A stretch of 62,623 nt of DNA from CAYSCZ01 sp964429655 (GCA_964429655.1 CAYSCZ010000012.1:1-62623); one strand, 5' to 3'. Shown: positions 9,060 to 19,192, counted from the first letter of the stretch. Translations and numbers: made by a program. The notes: generated from the letters alone by a model not told the origin.

Positions 9060-9866
9060 ATGAGTAAACAAGGTGGATTTTCGGAGCTTCTTTTCAGTAG
9101 GATAATGCCAAAAGTATATGGTATTGGAGCCGCTATTGTAATTATTGGAGCCATGTTTAAAATTATGCACTGGCCGGGCGCTGGGGAATTTTTAGTTGCA
9201 GGACTTACAACCGAAGCAATTATATTCTTTTTAAGTGCTTTTCAACCGCAACACAAAGAAACCGATTGGTCAAAAGTTTATCCTGAATTAGCAGATGACT
9301 ATGAGGGTGGACCTCCAAAAAAAATCAGCAGGTCATCTACAAGTGAGGGTTCAATGACTAAAAAGCTTGATAATCTTCTTGAGAGTAATAAAATTGGACC
9401 GGAGCTGGTAGAAAACCTTGGAAAGGGAATGAAAAGTCTAGCAGAAACTGCGAAGAAAATGACAGCCCTAGGTGATGCATCAGTTGCTACCAATGAATAC
9501 AATACTAACTTGAAATCCGCCTCCAAGTCAATTTCTCAGATGAATAAATCTTACTCGACAACTATAAGTGCAATGTCTGAGATGGCCACAGCATCAAAAG
9601 ACGCCAAGGAATATCACGCTCAAGTGCAAAACGTTACTAAAAATTTAGGTGCTTTGAATACAGTATATGAGATGGAACTTCAAGATGCAAATAGTCACAT
9701 TAAAGCGATGAATAAATTTTATTCCAATGTAACAACAGCCATGGAAAGTATGGCTCAGGCAGGAAAAGATACAGAACAATTCAAAAATGAACTTTCAAAA
9801 CTCACAAGCAATATTACCTCATTGAATAAAGTTTATGGTAATATGCTTACAGCAATGAAAGGATAA
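9060..9866 (+). CDS. gldL: GldL/PorL gliding motor inner-membrane protein
   Basis: GldL forms the pentameric cytoplasmic-membrane stator of the GldLM proton-driven motor that powers gliding and T9SS. Two membrane helices occupy residues about 19-34 and 43-60, joined by FKIMHWPGAG. A buried acidic residue (Glu52) lies in the second helix, in the region of the glutamate known to be essential in Flavobacterium GldL, and Lys34 lies by the loop. The remaining 200 residues are a cytoplasmic, largely helical tail with repeated NKSYSTTISAM / NKFYSNVTTAM / NKVYGNMLTAM-like segments. Length and position immediately before gldM are typical. Confidence 0.95.
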   Translation: MSKQGGFSELLFSRIMPKVYGIGAAIVIIGAMFKIMHWPGAGEFLVAGLTTEAIIFFLSAFQPQHKETDWSKVYPELADDYEGGPPKKISRSSTSEGSMTKKLDNLLESNKIGPELVENLGKGMKSLAETAKKMTALGDASVATNEYNTNLKSASKSISQMNKSYSTTISAMSEMATASKDAKEYHAQVQNVTKNLGALNTVYEMELQDANSHIKAMNKFYSNVTTAMESMAQAGKDTEQFKNELSKLTSNITSLNKVYGNMLTAMKG

Positions 9867-9902
9867 TAATTAATTGAAAATTATACCATAAACTGAAATA
9901 TT

Positions 9903-11540
9903 ATGGCAGGAGCAAATGAAACCCCACGTCAAAAAATGATTGGATTGATGTACTTGGTACTAACAGCTTTATTGGCGCTTAATGTTAGTAGCACAGTTAT
10001 CGATAAATTCATTTTTATTAATGAGAGTTTAGAAAGAGCTGTATCTCAAAGCACTGAAAGAAATAAGCAAATTATTAGCAGTATTAAAAATACTGTAGAG
10101 GAAACTGGCAACAGAGAAAAAGATTTGAAAGTTGTTGAACAAGCGGACAAAGTTCGTGAAGAGACTTCCAGGATTATTAAAGAGATGCGAGATTTAAAAA
10201 ATACCTTTATAGAAATAACCGGAGGTATAGAAGGAGATGATCCCAATGATCTTTCTAAAATGAAAGGGAAAACTGATTACGACAGGGTGGGACATTACAT
10301 GATGGACGAAGAATTAGGGGGTGAGGGTCACGGTCAAGAACTTAAATCCATGTTAAATAACCACGTGAAATTCATTAGAGAGACTTTATCTGAAGTAGGT
10401 GTTGAGGAATCAGAACTTCAACGTTTTGATAAAATTGCGAAAGATGCAGACGAAAGTGAGTTATTTAAGGATGACCCTAATCAAAAAGGAAGGAAATTCG
10501 CTCAGCTTACTTTCGAAAATTCCCCTACGCCAGCTGGTATGGCGTCGGTTAGTGAACTTGAAACACAGGTTATGACCTATGAAACCATAGCATTGGATAT
10601 CTTAAGGAGAAGAGTGGGCGCAGGAGATCTTAAATTCGATCAGATACTTCCTATGACAAGGCCTGAATCTAAAAGGGTAGCCGCCGGTACAAAATATAGT
10701 GCTGAATTATTTATTGCTGCCTCTTCATCCGGCGTCACTCCAACCATGACAGTAAATGGTAAAACAATTCCGGTAACTGATGGATTGGGAAAAGTTGAAT
10801 TTACTGCTACTCCTGGAAAATATAATAAAGAGGGTGTGGCAGAAAAATCTTACAAGACCGCAATAACTGTAACACTCCCAGGGGGTAGAGATACAACATT
10901 CGTTGGTGAAGAAACATACTATGTCGTTAAGCCTGTTATGCAAATTCAATCTGCCTCAGTACAAGCGCTTTACTTTAATTGTGGTAATGAATTAGATGTT
11001 CAGGTCCCAGCTTTAGGAACTAATTACAACCCATCATTTTCTGCTTCAGGTGCAGTTGCTATTCCAGGTAACGAAAAAGGAGTCGTAACAGTCGTTCCCA
11101 AAAAGGCAGAAGTAACCTTAAACGTGGCCAGCAACGGAAGTCCTGTCGGATCGCAAAATTTTAAAGTTAGAAGAATACCTAAACCAGAAATTCAAGTTTT
11201 CTCAGGATCAAGGCCTATAGACGTTAAAAGAGGTACCAAGGGAGCTCCTAGATCCATGACGCTCAGAGCAATACCAGACGAAAGCTTTCAACAATTTTTA
11301 CCCAAAGATGCTCGTTTCAGAGTAACAAGCGCAGAAGTTGCTTTGGTAAGAGCCGGAAGAGCGGTTGTTGTGACAAGAGTATCGGGCCCCGAAGTAAATA
11401 TGGGACAGATTAGAGGACAAGCGAGGCCAGGTGATAATATAGTTGTTGAAATAAAGAAAGTTCAAAGAATGAATTTTAGAGGAGAAGTTGAAGATTTTAA
11501 TAATGTGAGTCCTAGAATTATAAACATCTCCATAAATTAA
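9903..11540 (+). CDS. gldM: GldM/PorM gliding motor protein
   Basis: GldM, the rotor-like partner of GldL: one N-terminal membrane helix in the GldL pentamer and a long periplasmic shaft that reaches GldK/GldN. The N-terminus MAGANETPRQKMIGLMYLVL is the family signature, including Arg9, the residue reported to pair with the GldL glutamate. The helix spans about 12-32, a helical bundle follows to about 230, then beta domains to the conserved C-terminus ending in FNNVSPRIINISI. The 545 aa are slightly longer than usual. It is 36 bases after gldL and 25 before gldN. Confidence 0.96.
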   Translation: MAGANETPRQKMIGLMYLVLTALLALNVSSTVIDKFIFINESLERAVSQSTERNKQIISSIKNTVEETGNREKDLKVVEQADKVREETSRIIKEMRDLKNTFIEITGGIEGDDPNDLSKMKGKTDYDRVGHYMMDEELGGEGHGQELKSMLNNHVKFIRETLSEVGVEESELQRFDKIAKDADESELFKDDPNQKGRKFAQLTFENSPTPAGMASVSELETQVMTYETIALDILRRRVGAGDLKFDQILPMTRPESKRVAAGTKYSAELFIAASSSGVTPTMTVNGKTIPVTDGLGKVEFTATPGKYNKEGVAEKSYKTAITVTLPGGRDTTFVGEETYYVVKPVMQIQSASVQALYFNCGNELDVQVPALGTNYNPSFSASGAVAIPGNEKGVVTVVPKKAEVTLNVASNGSPVGSQNFKVRRIPKPEIQVFSGSRPIDVKRGTKGAPRSMTLRAIPDESFQQFLPKDARFRVTSAEVALVRAGRAVVVTRVSGPEVNMGQIRGQARPGDNIVVEIKKVQRMNFRGEVEDFNNVSPRIINISIN

Positions 11541-11565
11541 GTTTATTATTGAAAACAGGTAGTTT

Positions 11566-12441
11566 ATGAATAAGAAAAAATGTGTTAGTGTATTAGTTTT
11601 ATTGGTGGTTTTTTGTGGGCAATTAATTGCACAGGATAACTCTGGTTACAATCCTCATTCTGTGAATCCAGTACATGAATCTCATAAGTTATTTAAAAAG
11701 ACACTTTGGTGGCGAATGGATTTAGAAGAGAAGCAAAATAAACCCTTTTTTGCCAGGAATAGAGAACTTTCCAGAATCATAATAGAAGCTGTGAAGATCG
11801 GTAAGTTATTTCCTTATACTAATGACTCATTAAAGGTGAGAATGTCGAAAGAGACATTTTTAGAGAACCTAAAGCTTCCTGAACAGGGTGGTGGTCTGAG
11901 TGAAGAGGAAGCTGCTGCTGGTTTCAGCGATGATTTTAGTGATGACTGGGGGTCCTGGGGAGACGAAGGTGGAGAGGATGATTCTGGCGGTGAAGAAAGT
12001 AGTGGTGGCATTGAATTAGCTCCCGAAGAATTTTCCCCGAGGGATTTTTCTATCATAGAAATTAAAGAAGATTTATTCTTTGATAGAAATAGATCGAGGA
12101 TGTATAATGATATAATGTCAATAGGTTTATTTCTTCCAGCTGACAAGAATCCGGCCCTTTACGAAAAACCTCTTGCTTTTTTTCGATATAAAGATTTAGT
12201 TAAGATGTTTAATGAAGACGAGAGTGCAGTATGGTATAATCCTGATAACATTGCCCAAAATCGAAATCTGGCAGATGCTTTTGATTTAAGGTTATGGAGT
12301 GCAGTTTTAACAAAGATTAATAATCCTGACGACGAAAGAATTGCAGAGACATACGATGAATCCCAAAGAGATGGAATAATTGCTTCTCAACAATTAGAAT
12401 ATGAGCTTTCTGATTTTGAAAGCGAACTTTGGGAAAATTGA
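11566..12441 (+). CDS. gldN: GldN/PorN type IX secretion periplasmic protein
   Basis: GldN (PorN), the periplasmic ring partner of GldK, exported by a signal peptide (residues 1-23, ending LIAQ). The family pattern is visible: KKTLWWRMDLEEKQNKPFF, FSPRDFSIIEIKEDLFFDRNRSRM and FFRYKDLVKMF. Residues about 108-155 are an acidic Gly/Ser/Asp/Glu low-complexity insertion (two SDD repeats, WGSWGDEGG) between the two conserved parts. As last gene of the gld block it is followed by a strong shared terminator. Confidence 0.93.
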   Translation: MNKKKCVSVLVLLVVFCGQLIAQDNSGYNPHSVNPVHESHKLFKKTLWWRMDLEEKQNKPFFARNRELSRIIIEAVKIGKLFPYTNDSLKVRMSKETFLENLKLPEQGGGLSEEEAAAGFSDDFSDDWGSWGDEGGEDDSGGEESSGGIELAPEEFSPRDFSIIEIKEDLFFDRNRSRMYNDIMSIGLFLPADKNPALYEKPLAFFRYKDLVKMFNEDESAVWYNPDNIAQNRNLADAFDLRLWSAVLTKINNPDDERIAETYDESQRDGIIASQQLEYELSDFESELWEN

Positions 12442-12460
12442 TCTTCAAGTAATTTTAATA

Positions 12461-12495
12461 AAAAGGGTCTTTATATTATAAAGACCCTTTTTTTA
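12461..12495. terminator. Bidirectional terminator between gldN and uvrC
   Basis: A perfect 14-bp inverted repeat, arms 12461-12474 (AAAAGGGTCTTTAT) and 12478-12491, with a 3-base loop. It is flanked by T-runs on both strands (A-run at the left, seven T at the right). It would stop plus-strand transcripts after gldN and minus-strand transcripts after uvrC. The uvrC stop codon lies inside the hairpin. Confidence 0.9.
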
Positions 12496-14293
12496 TTTCT
12501 TCGAAAATTAATTTTGTTTTTTTCTCACCTATAATTCCGCTTAAATCTCTAAAAGATAATTCTTTAATCCTGTCTATTGAGTTAAATTTTTGATATAACT
12601 TGTTTTTACTTTTTTCTCCTATTCCTTTGATCGCGTCTAACTTTGACAAGGCTTGATTTGATGATCTTTTCTTTCTATGAAAGTTGATTGCAAACCGATG
12701 TGCTTCATTTCTAATATATTGTAAAAGTTTTATTGATGTTGAATTCTTTGCTAAGTGGATCGGTATTTTATCTTCAGGAAAATAGATTTCCTCTAACCTT
12801 TTCGCAATACCAATAATTGGTATCTTACCATAAAGATTTAAATCCTTCAAAGACTTGATTGCTGATTTGAGTTGACCTTTTCCGCCATCAATTACAATAA
12901 GATCCGGTAATTGTATATTATCTTTAATTATTCTATTATACCTTCTGTAAATAACTTCAGCCATTGATTTAAAGTCATCAGGTCCATCAACAGTTTTAAT
13001 GTTATAATGCCGATAATTTTGCTTAAATGGTTTGCCATTTTTAAAGGTTACCATAGATGCTACCGGGTTTGAACCTTGTATGTTCGAATTATCAAAACAC
13101 TCAATAATTTCAGGTAATCTCAGGAGATTTAAATCTGATTTTAGTTGAATCAATACCTGTTCATTACTTGAGGTCGCTTTTTTATTATATTTCTCTTGCT
13201 TATATAGTTTTACATTTTTCATTGACAGATCTAAAAGCTTTTTCTTATCTCCGATCTTTGGCTTGATAACTATTAAATGATCAATTAAGCAGGTATAATT
13301 TTCAACATTAGTGATTACTTCTCGTGCATTGCTGTCAAATTTTTTCTTAAAATGTAGCAGTGTATGATTAGCTATGTCACTATGCGATTCCTCCAGTAAG
13401 TTATTTATATAGTAATTATCACTTACTTTTATAGCACCATCAATTATCATCATATAATTAATATATATCTCATCATTATCTTCTAATAAGGATATTACAT
13501 CGATATCAGATATTTTTTCATTTACAATTATTGATTTAGCTTGAAATTTTTCGACTAAGTGCAGTTTCTGTTTATATTTTTCCGCATTTTCATAATCGAG
13601 TGATTCAGCACATTTATTCATTTTTTCAATGAAAATTTTCCGAACATCATTGAGTTTGCCTTTGACCACAAGCTTGGCATTTTCGATTTCTTCATTGTAT
13701 GACTCTTCATTCTGTAATCCTTCACACGGCCCCAGACAATTTCCTAAATGATATTCAAGACAAACTTTGAATTTATTATTATTAATATTTTCTACAGAAA
13801 GGTTATAGTTACAGGTTCTGATATGATATAATTTTTTGACAAGTTCCAGAATGTATTTCATTGCTCTGACACTTGTGTAGGGGCCAAAATAATCACCTTG
13901 GCTTCTATCTCTGTTTCTTGTATAAAATATTTGAGGGAATCTCTCATATGTAATACATATGAAGGGATAGGATTTATCATCCTTAAGTAAAATATTATAT
14001 TTTGGTTGGTATTGCTTTATAAAATTATTTTCTAATAATAAAGCATCGAATTCTGAATTGACCACTACATATTCAATTCTATTTATCTCCTCTATTAGTT
14101 TCCTTGTCTTCCGGTTTCGTCCACTATTTCCTCTATTAAAATAACTTGTTACTCGTTTTTTTAAATTTTTAGCTTTACCAACATATATAAGCTTGTCTAG
14201 GGAGTTAAAGAATTTATAGACCCCTGGATCTTCAGGGAGATTTTTTATTTTTAAATCTTTTTCATATGTTGAAACTCCATTATAAGAATCCAT
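12476..14293 (-). CDS. uvrC: Excinuclease ABC subunit C
   Basis: UvrC makes the dual incisions in nucleotide excision repair. The N-terminal GIY-YIG nuclease has PGVYKFF, LIYVGKAKNLKKRV and the NNFIKQYQPKYN segment. A Cys-containing region and a UVR (UvrB-binding) motif lie in the middle, and a C-terminal RNase-H-like domain (VIDGGKGQL, RRYNR) ends in a helix-hairpin-helix (LDAIKGIGEKSKNKL). A TTG at 14302 is possible; the ATG at 14293 is preferred, giving 605 aa, normal for the family. It overlaps the penicillin-binding-protein gene by 14 bases, so it is the distal gene of the sprE-PBP-uvrC operon. Confidence 0.96.
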   Translation of the reverse strand: MDSYNGVSTYEKDLKIKNLPEDPGVYKFFNSLDKLIYVGKAKNLKKRVTSYFNRGNSGRNRKTRKLIEEINRIEYVVVNSEFDALLLENNFIKQYQPKYNILLKDDKSYPFICITYERFPQIFYTRNRDRSQGDYFGPYTSVRAMKYILELVKKLYHIRTCNYNLSVENINNNKFKVCLEYHLGNCLGPCEGLQNEESYNEEIENAKLVVKGKLNDVRKIFIEKMNKCAESLDYENAEKYKQKLHLVEKFQAKSIIVNEKISDIDVISLLEDNDEIYINYMMIIDGAIKVSDNYYINNLLEESHSDIANHTLLHFKKKFDSNAREVITNVENYTCLIDHLIVIKPKIGDKKKLLDLSMKNVKLYKQEKYNKKATSSNEQVLIQLKSDLNLLRLPEIIECFDNSNIQGSNPVASMVTFKNGKPFKQNYRHYNIKTVDGPDDFKSMAEVIYRRYNRIIKDNIQLPDLIVIDGGKGQLKSAIKSLKDLNLYGKIPIIGIAKRLEEIYFPEDKIPIHLAKNSTSIKLLQYIRNEAHRFAINFHRKKRSSNQALSKLDAIKGIGEKSKNKLYQKFNSIDRIKELSFRDLSGIIGEKKTKLIFEEIKKGSL

Positions 14294-16544
14294 CTGGTTC
14301 AATATTCAAAGAGTCTTTCTGATTATAGGATTTATAGTTTTCGCAGTTTATTTCTATACTGAGATCTCTTATTGGTTTCTCAAACTTCTTCTTTTTATAT
14401 GGAAGTGATGGGTCATTGTAAACTTTTTTCATGAATTTTTCCCAGATTGGCATTGCTGTCCTGGCTCCTGAACCCATATACCAATTTCTGAAATGAATGC
14501 TTCTTTCATCACCTCCAACCCATGCTCCTGCCACCAAATCTTGTGTTACACCCATAAACCAACCATCAGATGCATTTTGCGTAGTACCTGTTTTAGCACC
14601 TATTTCATTATTAATCCTTAATTCCATATCAAGTCCTCGAGCTGTACCGCCAGGCTCTTCGGTAGCTCCTTTCAACATATGAAGCATAATATAAGCTGTT
14701 TCTTCATTGATTGCTTCTCTTGTTTCCGGAACAAACTGGTGTATCAAAGAACCATTTTTATCTTCAATACGTGTTAAATAAATAGGTCTGGTGTAAACCC
14801 CTTTATTAACAAAAGTAGAGTAAACTGAAACCATTTCATAAATAGAGACCTCCCCTGCAGAACCAAGACTTAAGGAAGGCACAGGCTCCAGGTTGCTCCT
14901 AATGCCTAATCTTTCTGCGTATTTAACAACTGTTTCTGGCCCTAGCTTTTTCATCATAAAAGCAGTGATGGAATTCACAGATCTTGCCATCGCCTGTCGA
15001 ATTGTCATGATTTCTCCGGATGGAGGCCCACAACAATTTTCGGGAGTCCATGTTGGTGGGTCTTGGCCAGGCATGCTAAATGTAACGGAGGCATCAGGAA
15101 CAGGATAGCAAGGGGAAAATCCATGATCTATGGCTGTGGCATAAACAATGGGTTTAAAAGTCGACCCGGGCTGACGTTTACTTTGCATAACATGGTCATA
15201 CTTGAAATACTTATGGTTAATTCCTCCGACCCAGGCTTTTATCTGCCCAGTTGTAGGTTCCATAGCCATAAAACCAGCCTGCAGGAATCTTTTATAGTAT
15301 TTAAGGGAATCAATCATACTGAATGTAGTGTCTATTTCACCTTTCCAACTGAATACTGTCATTCTTTTTGGTTTATTTAGATGGAAATCCACTGAATCCG
15401 ATCCTGCCCCAAATTTATTAACGAGGTATTTATAATATTCCGTTCTTTTTATAGCATTTTCAATGAACCCTTCGATTTCATTGCCTTCTTCATCAATCCA
15501 TGGGTTTTCATCTTGCCAATGCTCCTCAAACAATTCCTGCTGAATTTTCATATGTTCCCTGACAGATTTTTCAGCATACTTCTGTAGTTTGCTGTCTATG
15601 GTTGTATAGATTTTTAAACCATCCTCAAAGAGGTCATAACCATGTTCCCTTGTCCAGTATACGAGATAATTTTTAACCACTTTTCTGAAATAGGTAGCAA
15701 TTCCTTTGTTATGGTTGTCAACTTTATAATTAAGTTCGATTGGTTTATTTCTTAAGGAGTCATAGAGATTTTGATCGATGAAGCCATATTTATAAGTATT
15801 ATGGAGTACTTCTTTTTGTTTATCTTTAGCATTATCAGGATTAAGTATGGGGCTGTATCTAGTTGGAGCGTTGATCATTCCTACCAAAAGGGCAGATTCT
15901 TCATAATTAAGCTCGGATGGCAACTTATTGAAAAATGTTTTTGAGGCCACCTTGATTCCATATGAATTACTTCCAAATTCCACGGTATTTAAATACATGG
16001 CAAGAATTTCCTCTTTTGTGTATGACTGCTCCAGAATCACAGATACAATCCACTCTTTAACTTTTATTATTACCAAATTAAGAAAGGGGAAGTTACTGAG
16101 CTTTCCCTCATATTGTTCTGTCCTTGTTTTAAACAAATTTTTGGCTAGTTGCTGAGTTAATGTACTGCCACCTCCAGCATCCTGGTTTAAAATTATTGTA
16201 TAAACAAAGACTCTTACCAAGCCCCTTAAATCAATACCTGAATGTTGATTGAAACGAATATCCTCTGTGGATAATAATGTCTTAACTAAATCCGGCGATA
16301 AATCAGCGTATGTTACTGGTGTCCTATTTTTTCGATAGTATTTTCCTAAAGAGATTCCATCAGCGGATATCAATTCGGAGGATAAGTTAGGTTCCGGTTT
16401 TTCCAATACTTCCAAGCTCGGTAACCCGCCAAATAAGCCAAAAGCATCAATGCTGACACTGTAGATGAAGAGTCCCAGACCAACCACTATGCAGAAGAAT
16501 GAAATCCAGATAAATTTTATAAGTATAGAAGAAAGCTTATTCAT
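14280..16544 (-). CDS. Class A penicillin-binding protein 1A
   Basis: Bifunctional peptidoglycan synthase anchored in the inner membrane by a helix at residues about 8-30. The glycosyltransferase (GT51) domain begins near 60, with the catalytic Glu94 in STEDIRFNQHSGID and the GGSTLTQQLAKNLF motif. The transpeptidase domain carries Ser461 in RQPGSTFKP, the SVN motif and the GAKTGTTQN motif, all intact. At 754 aa it is a normal PBP1A (mrcA/ponA type). It overlaps sprE by 8 bases and uvrC by 14, so cell-wall synthesis, repair and T9SS genes share a transcript. Confidence 0.96.
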   Translation of the reverse strand: MNKLSSILIKFIWISFFCIVVGLGLFIYSVSIDAFGLFGGLPSLEVLEKPEPNLSSELISADGISLGKYYRKNRTPVTYADLSPDLVKTLLSTEDIRFNQHSGIDLRGLVRVFVYTIILNQDAGGGSTLTQQLAKNLFKTRTEQYEGKLSNFPFLNLVIIKVKEWIVSVILEQSYTKEEILAMYLNTVEFGSNSYGIKVASKTFFNKLPSELNYEESALLVGMINAPTRYSPILNPDNAKDKQKEVLHNTYKYGFIDQNLYDSLRNKPIELNYKVDNHNKGIATYFRKVVKNYLVYWTREHGYDLFEDGLKIYTTIDSKLQKYAEKSVREHMKIQQELFEEHWQDENPWIDEEGNEIEGFIENAIKRTEYYKYLVNKFGAGSDSVDFHLNKPKRMTVFSWKGEIDTTFSMIDSLKYYKRFLQAGFMAMEPTTGQIKAWVGGINHKYFKYDHVMQSKRQPGSTFKPIVYATAIDHGFSPCYPVPDASVTFSMPGQDPPTWTPENCCGPPSGEIMTIRQAMARSVNSITAFMMKKLGPETVVKYAERLGIRSNLEPVPSLSLGSAGEVSIYEMVSVYSTFVNKGVYTRPIYLTRIEDKNGSLIHQFVPETREAINEETAYIMLHMLKGATEEPGGTARGLDMELRINNEIGAKTGTTQNASDGWFMGVTQDLVAGAWVGGDERSIHFRNWYMGSGARTAMPIWEKFMKKVYNDPSLPYKKKKFEKPIRDLSIEINCENYKSYNQKDSLNIEPDGFL

Positions 16545-19146
16545 CGTAATTATAGTTATCCCTGTAAAATGTTATATACGTATCTATCTCTTTTGTTTCG
16601 AATAATGTGCTGAAATTACTTTTGGAAATAATAAAAATAATGGTCGATTCATCTTTTTTAAAAAGATCAGAAGCCAACAGTATTTCATAAAAATCATTGG
16701 CCTTGTTTCCATTTTTAAATTCACTAACCATTAATAAAGAATATTTACTATCAAGGATTAGGTTTCCAATAGTCAAATTATTAGTTGAGTTGTGATCATT
16801 TAGAAGACTGTCAATTTTATTATTTATAGGTTTTATTGATTTTTTATCCGCTATTGCCATAACGAAATAATGCGGCTCATGGAATGTTCTTTTATATTTT
16901 GCAGGTGTACTGTTTACCAGATTTATTTGATACGCTTCTGAGGCATTCACAAGTTTTTCAGCGTATGGCTTTAGATCACTTTCAGAATATTTTTCGATGA
17001 AATTATTTAGTTGGTATTGGTATGTGTAAAGGTTTTCAACTTTTCCGGTGATCATGATCTTTAGCAATTCTAAATGATCACTAAAAGTTTCATTAGGATA
17101 TTCTTTAAGGCCAGCATTAATTAGCGCAAGTGCATCATCATAATTCTTCAATTCATAAAGTTCAAAGGCATCTTCGTAATAGGTTTTTAGCTTTTCATTA
17201 GCATAATAACTGTCCTCCCAATAATTCGGGTTTTCTGCAAGTTTTGCATAAAGACTGGTGGGAAACTCAGTTAGCAATCTTTTTTTATATCCAATGGCTT
17301 CGGAAGAGTCTAAATCCAAACTGGCAAGAAATAGCTGATACAATACCTCAGCTTTATATTCCGTTACCGGAAACCTGTTAATGAGGGTATTGAAGGTTGC
17401 TATAGCGTTATTTATTTCTTTTAATTCAAAGTAATAGATGTTTCCGGCGTTATAATAGGCTTCCTCAAGTTCATCTAATAAAGGTTTCTTGTCTTTTTCA
17501 TTAAAGGGAATTGTAGCCAGTAAATCTTCTTTATTTATAGTAAAGCTAATTGAATCTGATGATTCAACCGCTTCTTCTCCTGCTAACTCTGCCTCTTCCT
17601 CTTCCTCTTCCTCCTCTTCTAATGAAGATTCTTTGTTAGACCTTCTCCAATTATCTTCCAGCTTCCGCTCACCCCAAATTTTTACAAATTCGCCTCTGCC
17701 AGAACTTAACGCTGATTGGTTATAAAAATACCAATCATCACCTTGTTGACTGGATCCAATGGAAATTTCATCTTCTGGGTCAAATGGATTGAAATTATTT
17801 GTATTTCTATTCTGCTGCCTTTGTTTTTCTTCTTCTTCTTGTTGCAGTGCAATTTGCTTTTGCCTTTCCTCTTGTTCCTTTTTGGCTATATAGTTATCCA
17901 GGAAGCTATTTAGTCTTGCGGTATCCATTTTGGCAAGGTTCAATAAGCTATCATTTCTTGTTATCGTATTGATGTGCTTGGTGAATTCCACAAGTATCTC
18001 TTGTTTCTTCTTGGTTTGTTTATATAATTCATCCGAAGTTGGCAATACAGATACTGTACTATCATAGTATGCTTTAGATAGGTTATAATCTTTAATGCTA
18101 TCGTAATAATATTCAGCCAGGTAAAGATATGAGTAGCCTTTTTGTCTTGGGTTGCTTGTACTTACTTTGATTGACATCTTAATGTGGTCCAAGGCAAGTT
18201 CCCTGTTCCCCTTTTTCATTTCAAACTGGCCCATCTCATAGTATATTTTATCATTAAACTCCTCATACTTTATGTCATCCAATAGTTTTTCAAAGTACTT
18301 TCTGGTTCTTTTTAAGTCTTCCACTTGAGACATTTTGGTTACTTGTGCCTGGTTTAACTTACTGTATAGAGATATTTCAAAAGAAGGATTCTTTTTAAGT
18401 ACTTTATGATAATACTTATAAGCTAGAGAGTCTTTGTTTTGATTTTGGTAAATCTGAGCAATAGTAAAATAGATACGATTAGCCTCCTCCCTATCATTTA
18501 TAAGAGGAGCGGCTAAAACTAAATTCTGAACTGTATTGTCCAGGTCAGCTAGCAACTGAAAGAAATAGGCTCTGTTTAAATACAGGTTTTTGAGGTTATC
18601 CTTGTTAAGTTTTTCTTTTTTCAGAAAATCAGAAACAGCGCGGGCATTATTTGTTTCTTCATAGAATAAAAAAGTATGCATTAATTCAACGAGTGCCTCA
18701 TGTCTGGCATCATCATCATTACTTTTGGTATTGACGTACTTGAAAGTTTCTATTGCATCTGTGTATTCTACATTATAGAACCTTGCTTTTCCAAGTAGTA
18801 TGTAGCTGTCATCTTCCCATTTGGATCCTGGATGTAATTTTATTGCCAGCGAGGTTTTCTCTAATATATCTTCTATTAGGGCATTTACAGATCTACTGAA
18901 GTTTGAGTCCAACTCAGGATAAATCGGTAAGACTTTATCATAATTCCAGTCATAGTCATCGAAAAATTTATCGGTGATCTCATTCACCTTCTCATTTGCA
19001 ATAAAATACGCATTGAAATGAGCAGTTGTGTTATGGAATGCATTGCTTAACGGATTGTTCTTTTGAGGGGCACAGCTCAATAATAATATTGAGGAAGCAA
19101 GAACCAGAAATAACTTTCTTAACACCATGGATAAATTTAAATTCAT
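16537..19146 (-). CDS. sprE: SprE/PorW-like TPR lipoprotein of type IX secretion
   Basis: Large TPR lipoprotein matching SprE of Flavobacterium (PorW of Porphyromonas), needed for T9SS function and gliding. The signal peptide ends LLLSC, with Cys25 lipidated. The segment NAFHNTTAHFNAYFIANE just after it is characteristic. Tetratricopeptide-like helical pairs follow across residues about 90-400 and again in 540-680. Between them is a low-complexity Gln/Glu-rich region including a run of nine or so Glu. The length (869 aa) equals that expected for SprE. A second ATG (19128) would shorten the protein by six residues. The family name rests on recall of the N-terminal motif and size. Confidence 0.8.
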   Translation of the reverse strand: MNLNLSMVLRKLFLVLASSILLLSCAPQKNNPLSNAFHNTTAHFNAYFIANEKVNEITDKFFDDYDWNYDKVLPIYPELDSNFSRSVNALIEDILEKTSLAIKLHPGSKWEDDSYILLGKARFYNVEYTDAIETFKYVNTKSNDDDARHEALVELMHTFLFYEETNNARAVSDFLKKEKLNKDNLKNLYLNRAYFFQLLADLDNTVQNLVLAAPLINDREEANRIYFTIAQIYQNQNKDSLAYKYYHKVLKKNPSFEISLYSKLNQAQVTKMSQVEDLKRTRKYFEKLLDDIKYEEFNDKIYYEMGQFEMKKGNRELALDHIKMSIKVSTSNPRQKGYSYLYLAEYYYDSIKDYNLSKAYYDSTVSVLPTSDELYKQTKKKQEILVEFTKHINTITRNDSLLNLAKMDTARLNSFLDNYIAKKEQEERQKQIALQQEEEEKQRQQNRNTNNFNPFDPEDEISIGSSQQGDDWYFYNQSALSSGRGEFVKIWGERKLEDNWRRSNKESSLEEEEEEEEEAELAGEEAVESSDSISFTINKEDLLATIPFNEKDKKPLLDELEEAYYNAGNIYYFELKEINNAIATFNTLINRFPVTEYKAEVLYQLFLASLDLDSSEAIGYKKRLLTEFPTSLYAKLAENPNYWEDSYYANEKLKTYYEDAFELYELKNYDDALALINAGLKEYPNETFSDHLELLKIMITGKVENLYTYQYQLNNFIEKYSESDLKPYAEKLVNASEAYQINLVNSTPAKYKRTFHEPHYFVMAIADKKSIKPINNKIDSLLNDHNSTNNLTIGNLILDSKYSLLMVSEFKNGNKANDFYEILLASDLFKKDESTIIFIISKSNFSTLFETKEIDTYITFYRDNYNYDE

Positions 19147-19184
19147 ATTTTTAACGATAGCGCGCTCAACATTCTTATTAATAT

Positions 19185-19192
19185 TAATTTTG
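19185..19192 (+). promoter_or_regulatory. Possible -7 element for the M23-bactofilin transcript
   Basis: TAATTTTG matches the TAnnTTTG -7 consensus exactly, 22 bases before the TTG start at 19215, in the 68-base gap between divergent sprE and the M23 peptidase. No TTG -33 element sits at the right distance, so this is only half a promoter by sequence. Confidence 0.3.

Noticed and set aside
17590..17630. GAA/GAG repeat in sprE as a phase-variation tract
   Set aside because: The unit is three bases, so length change only alters the poly-Glu run and cannot switch the frame.
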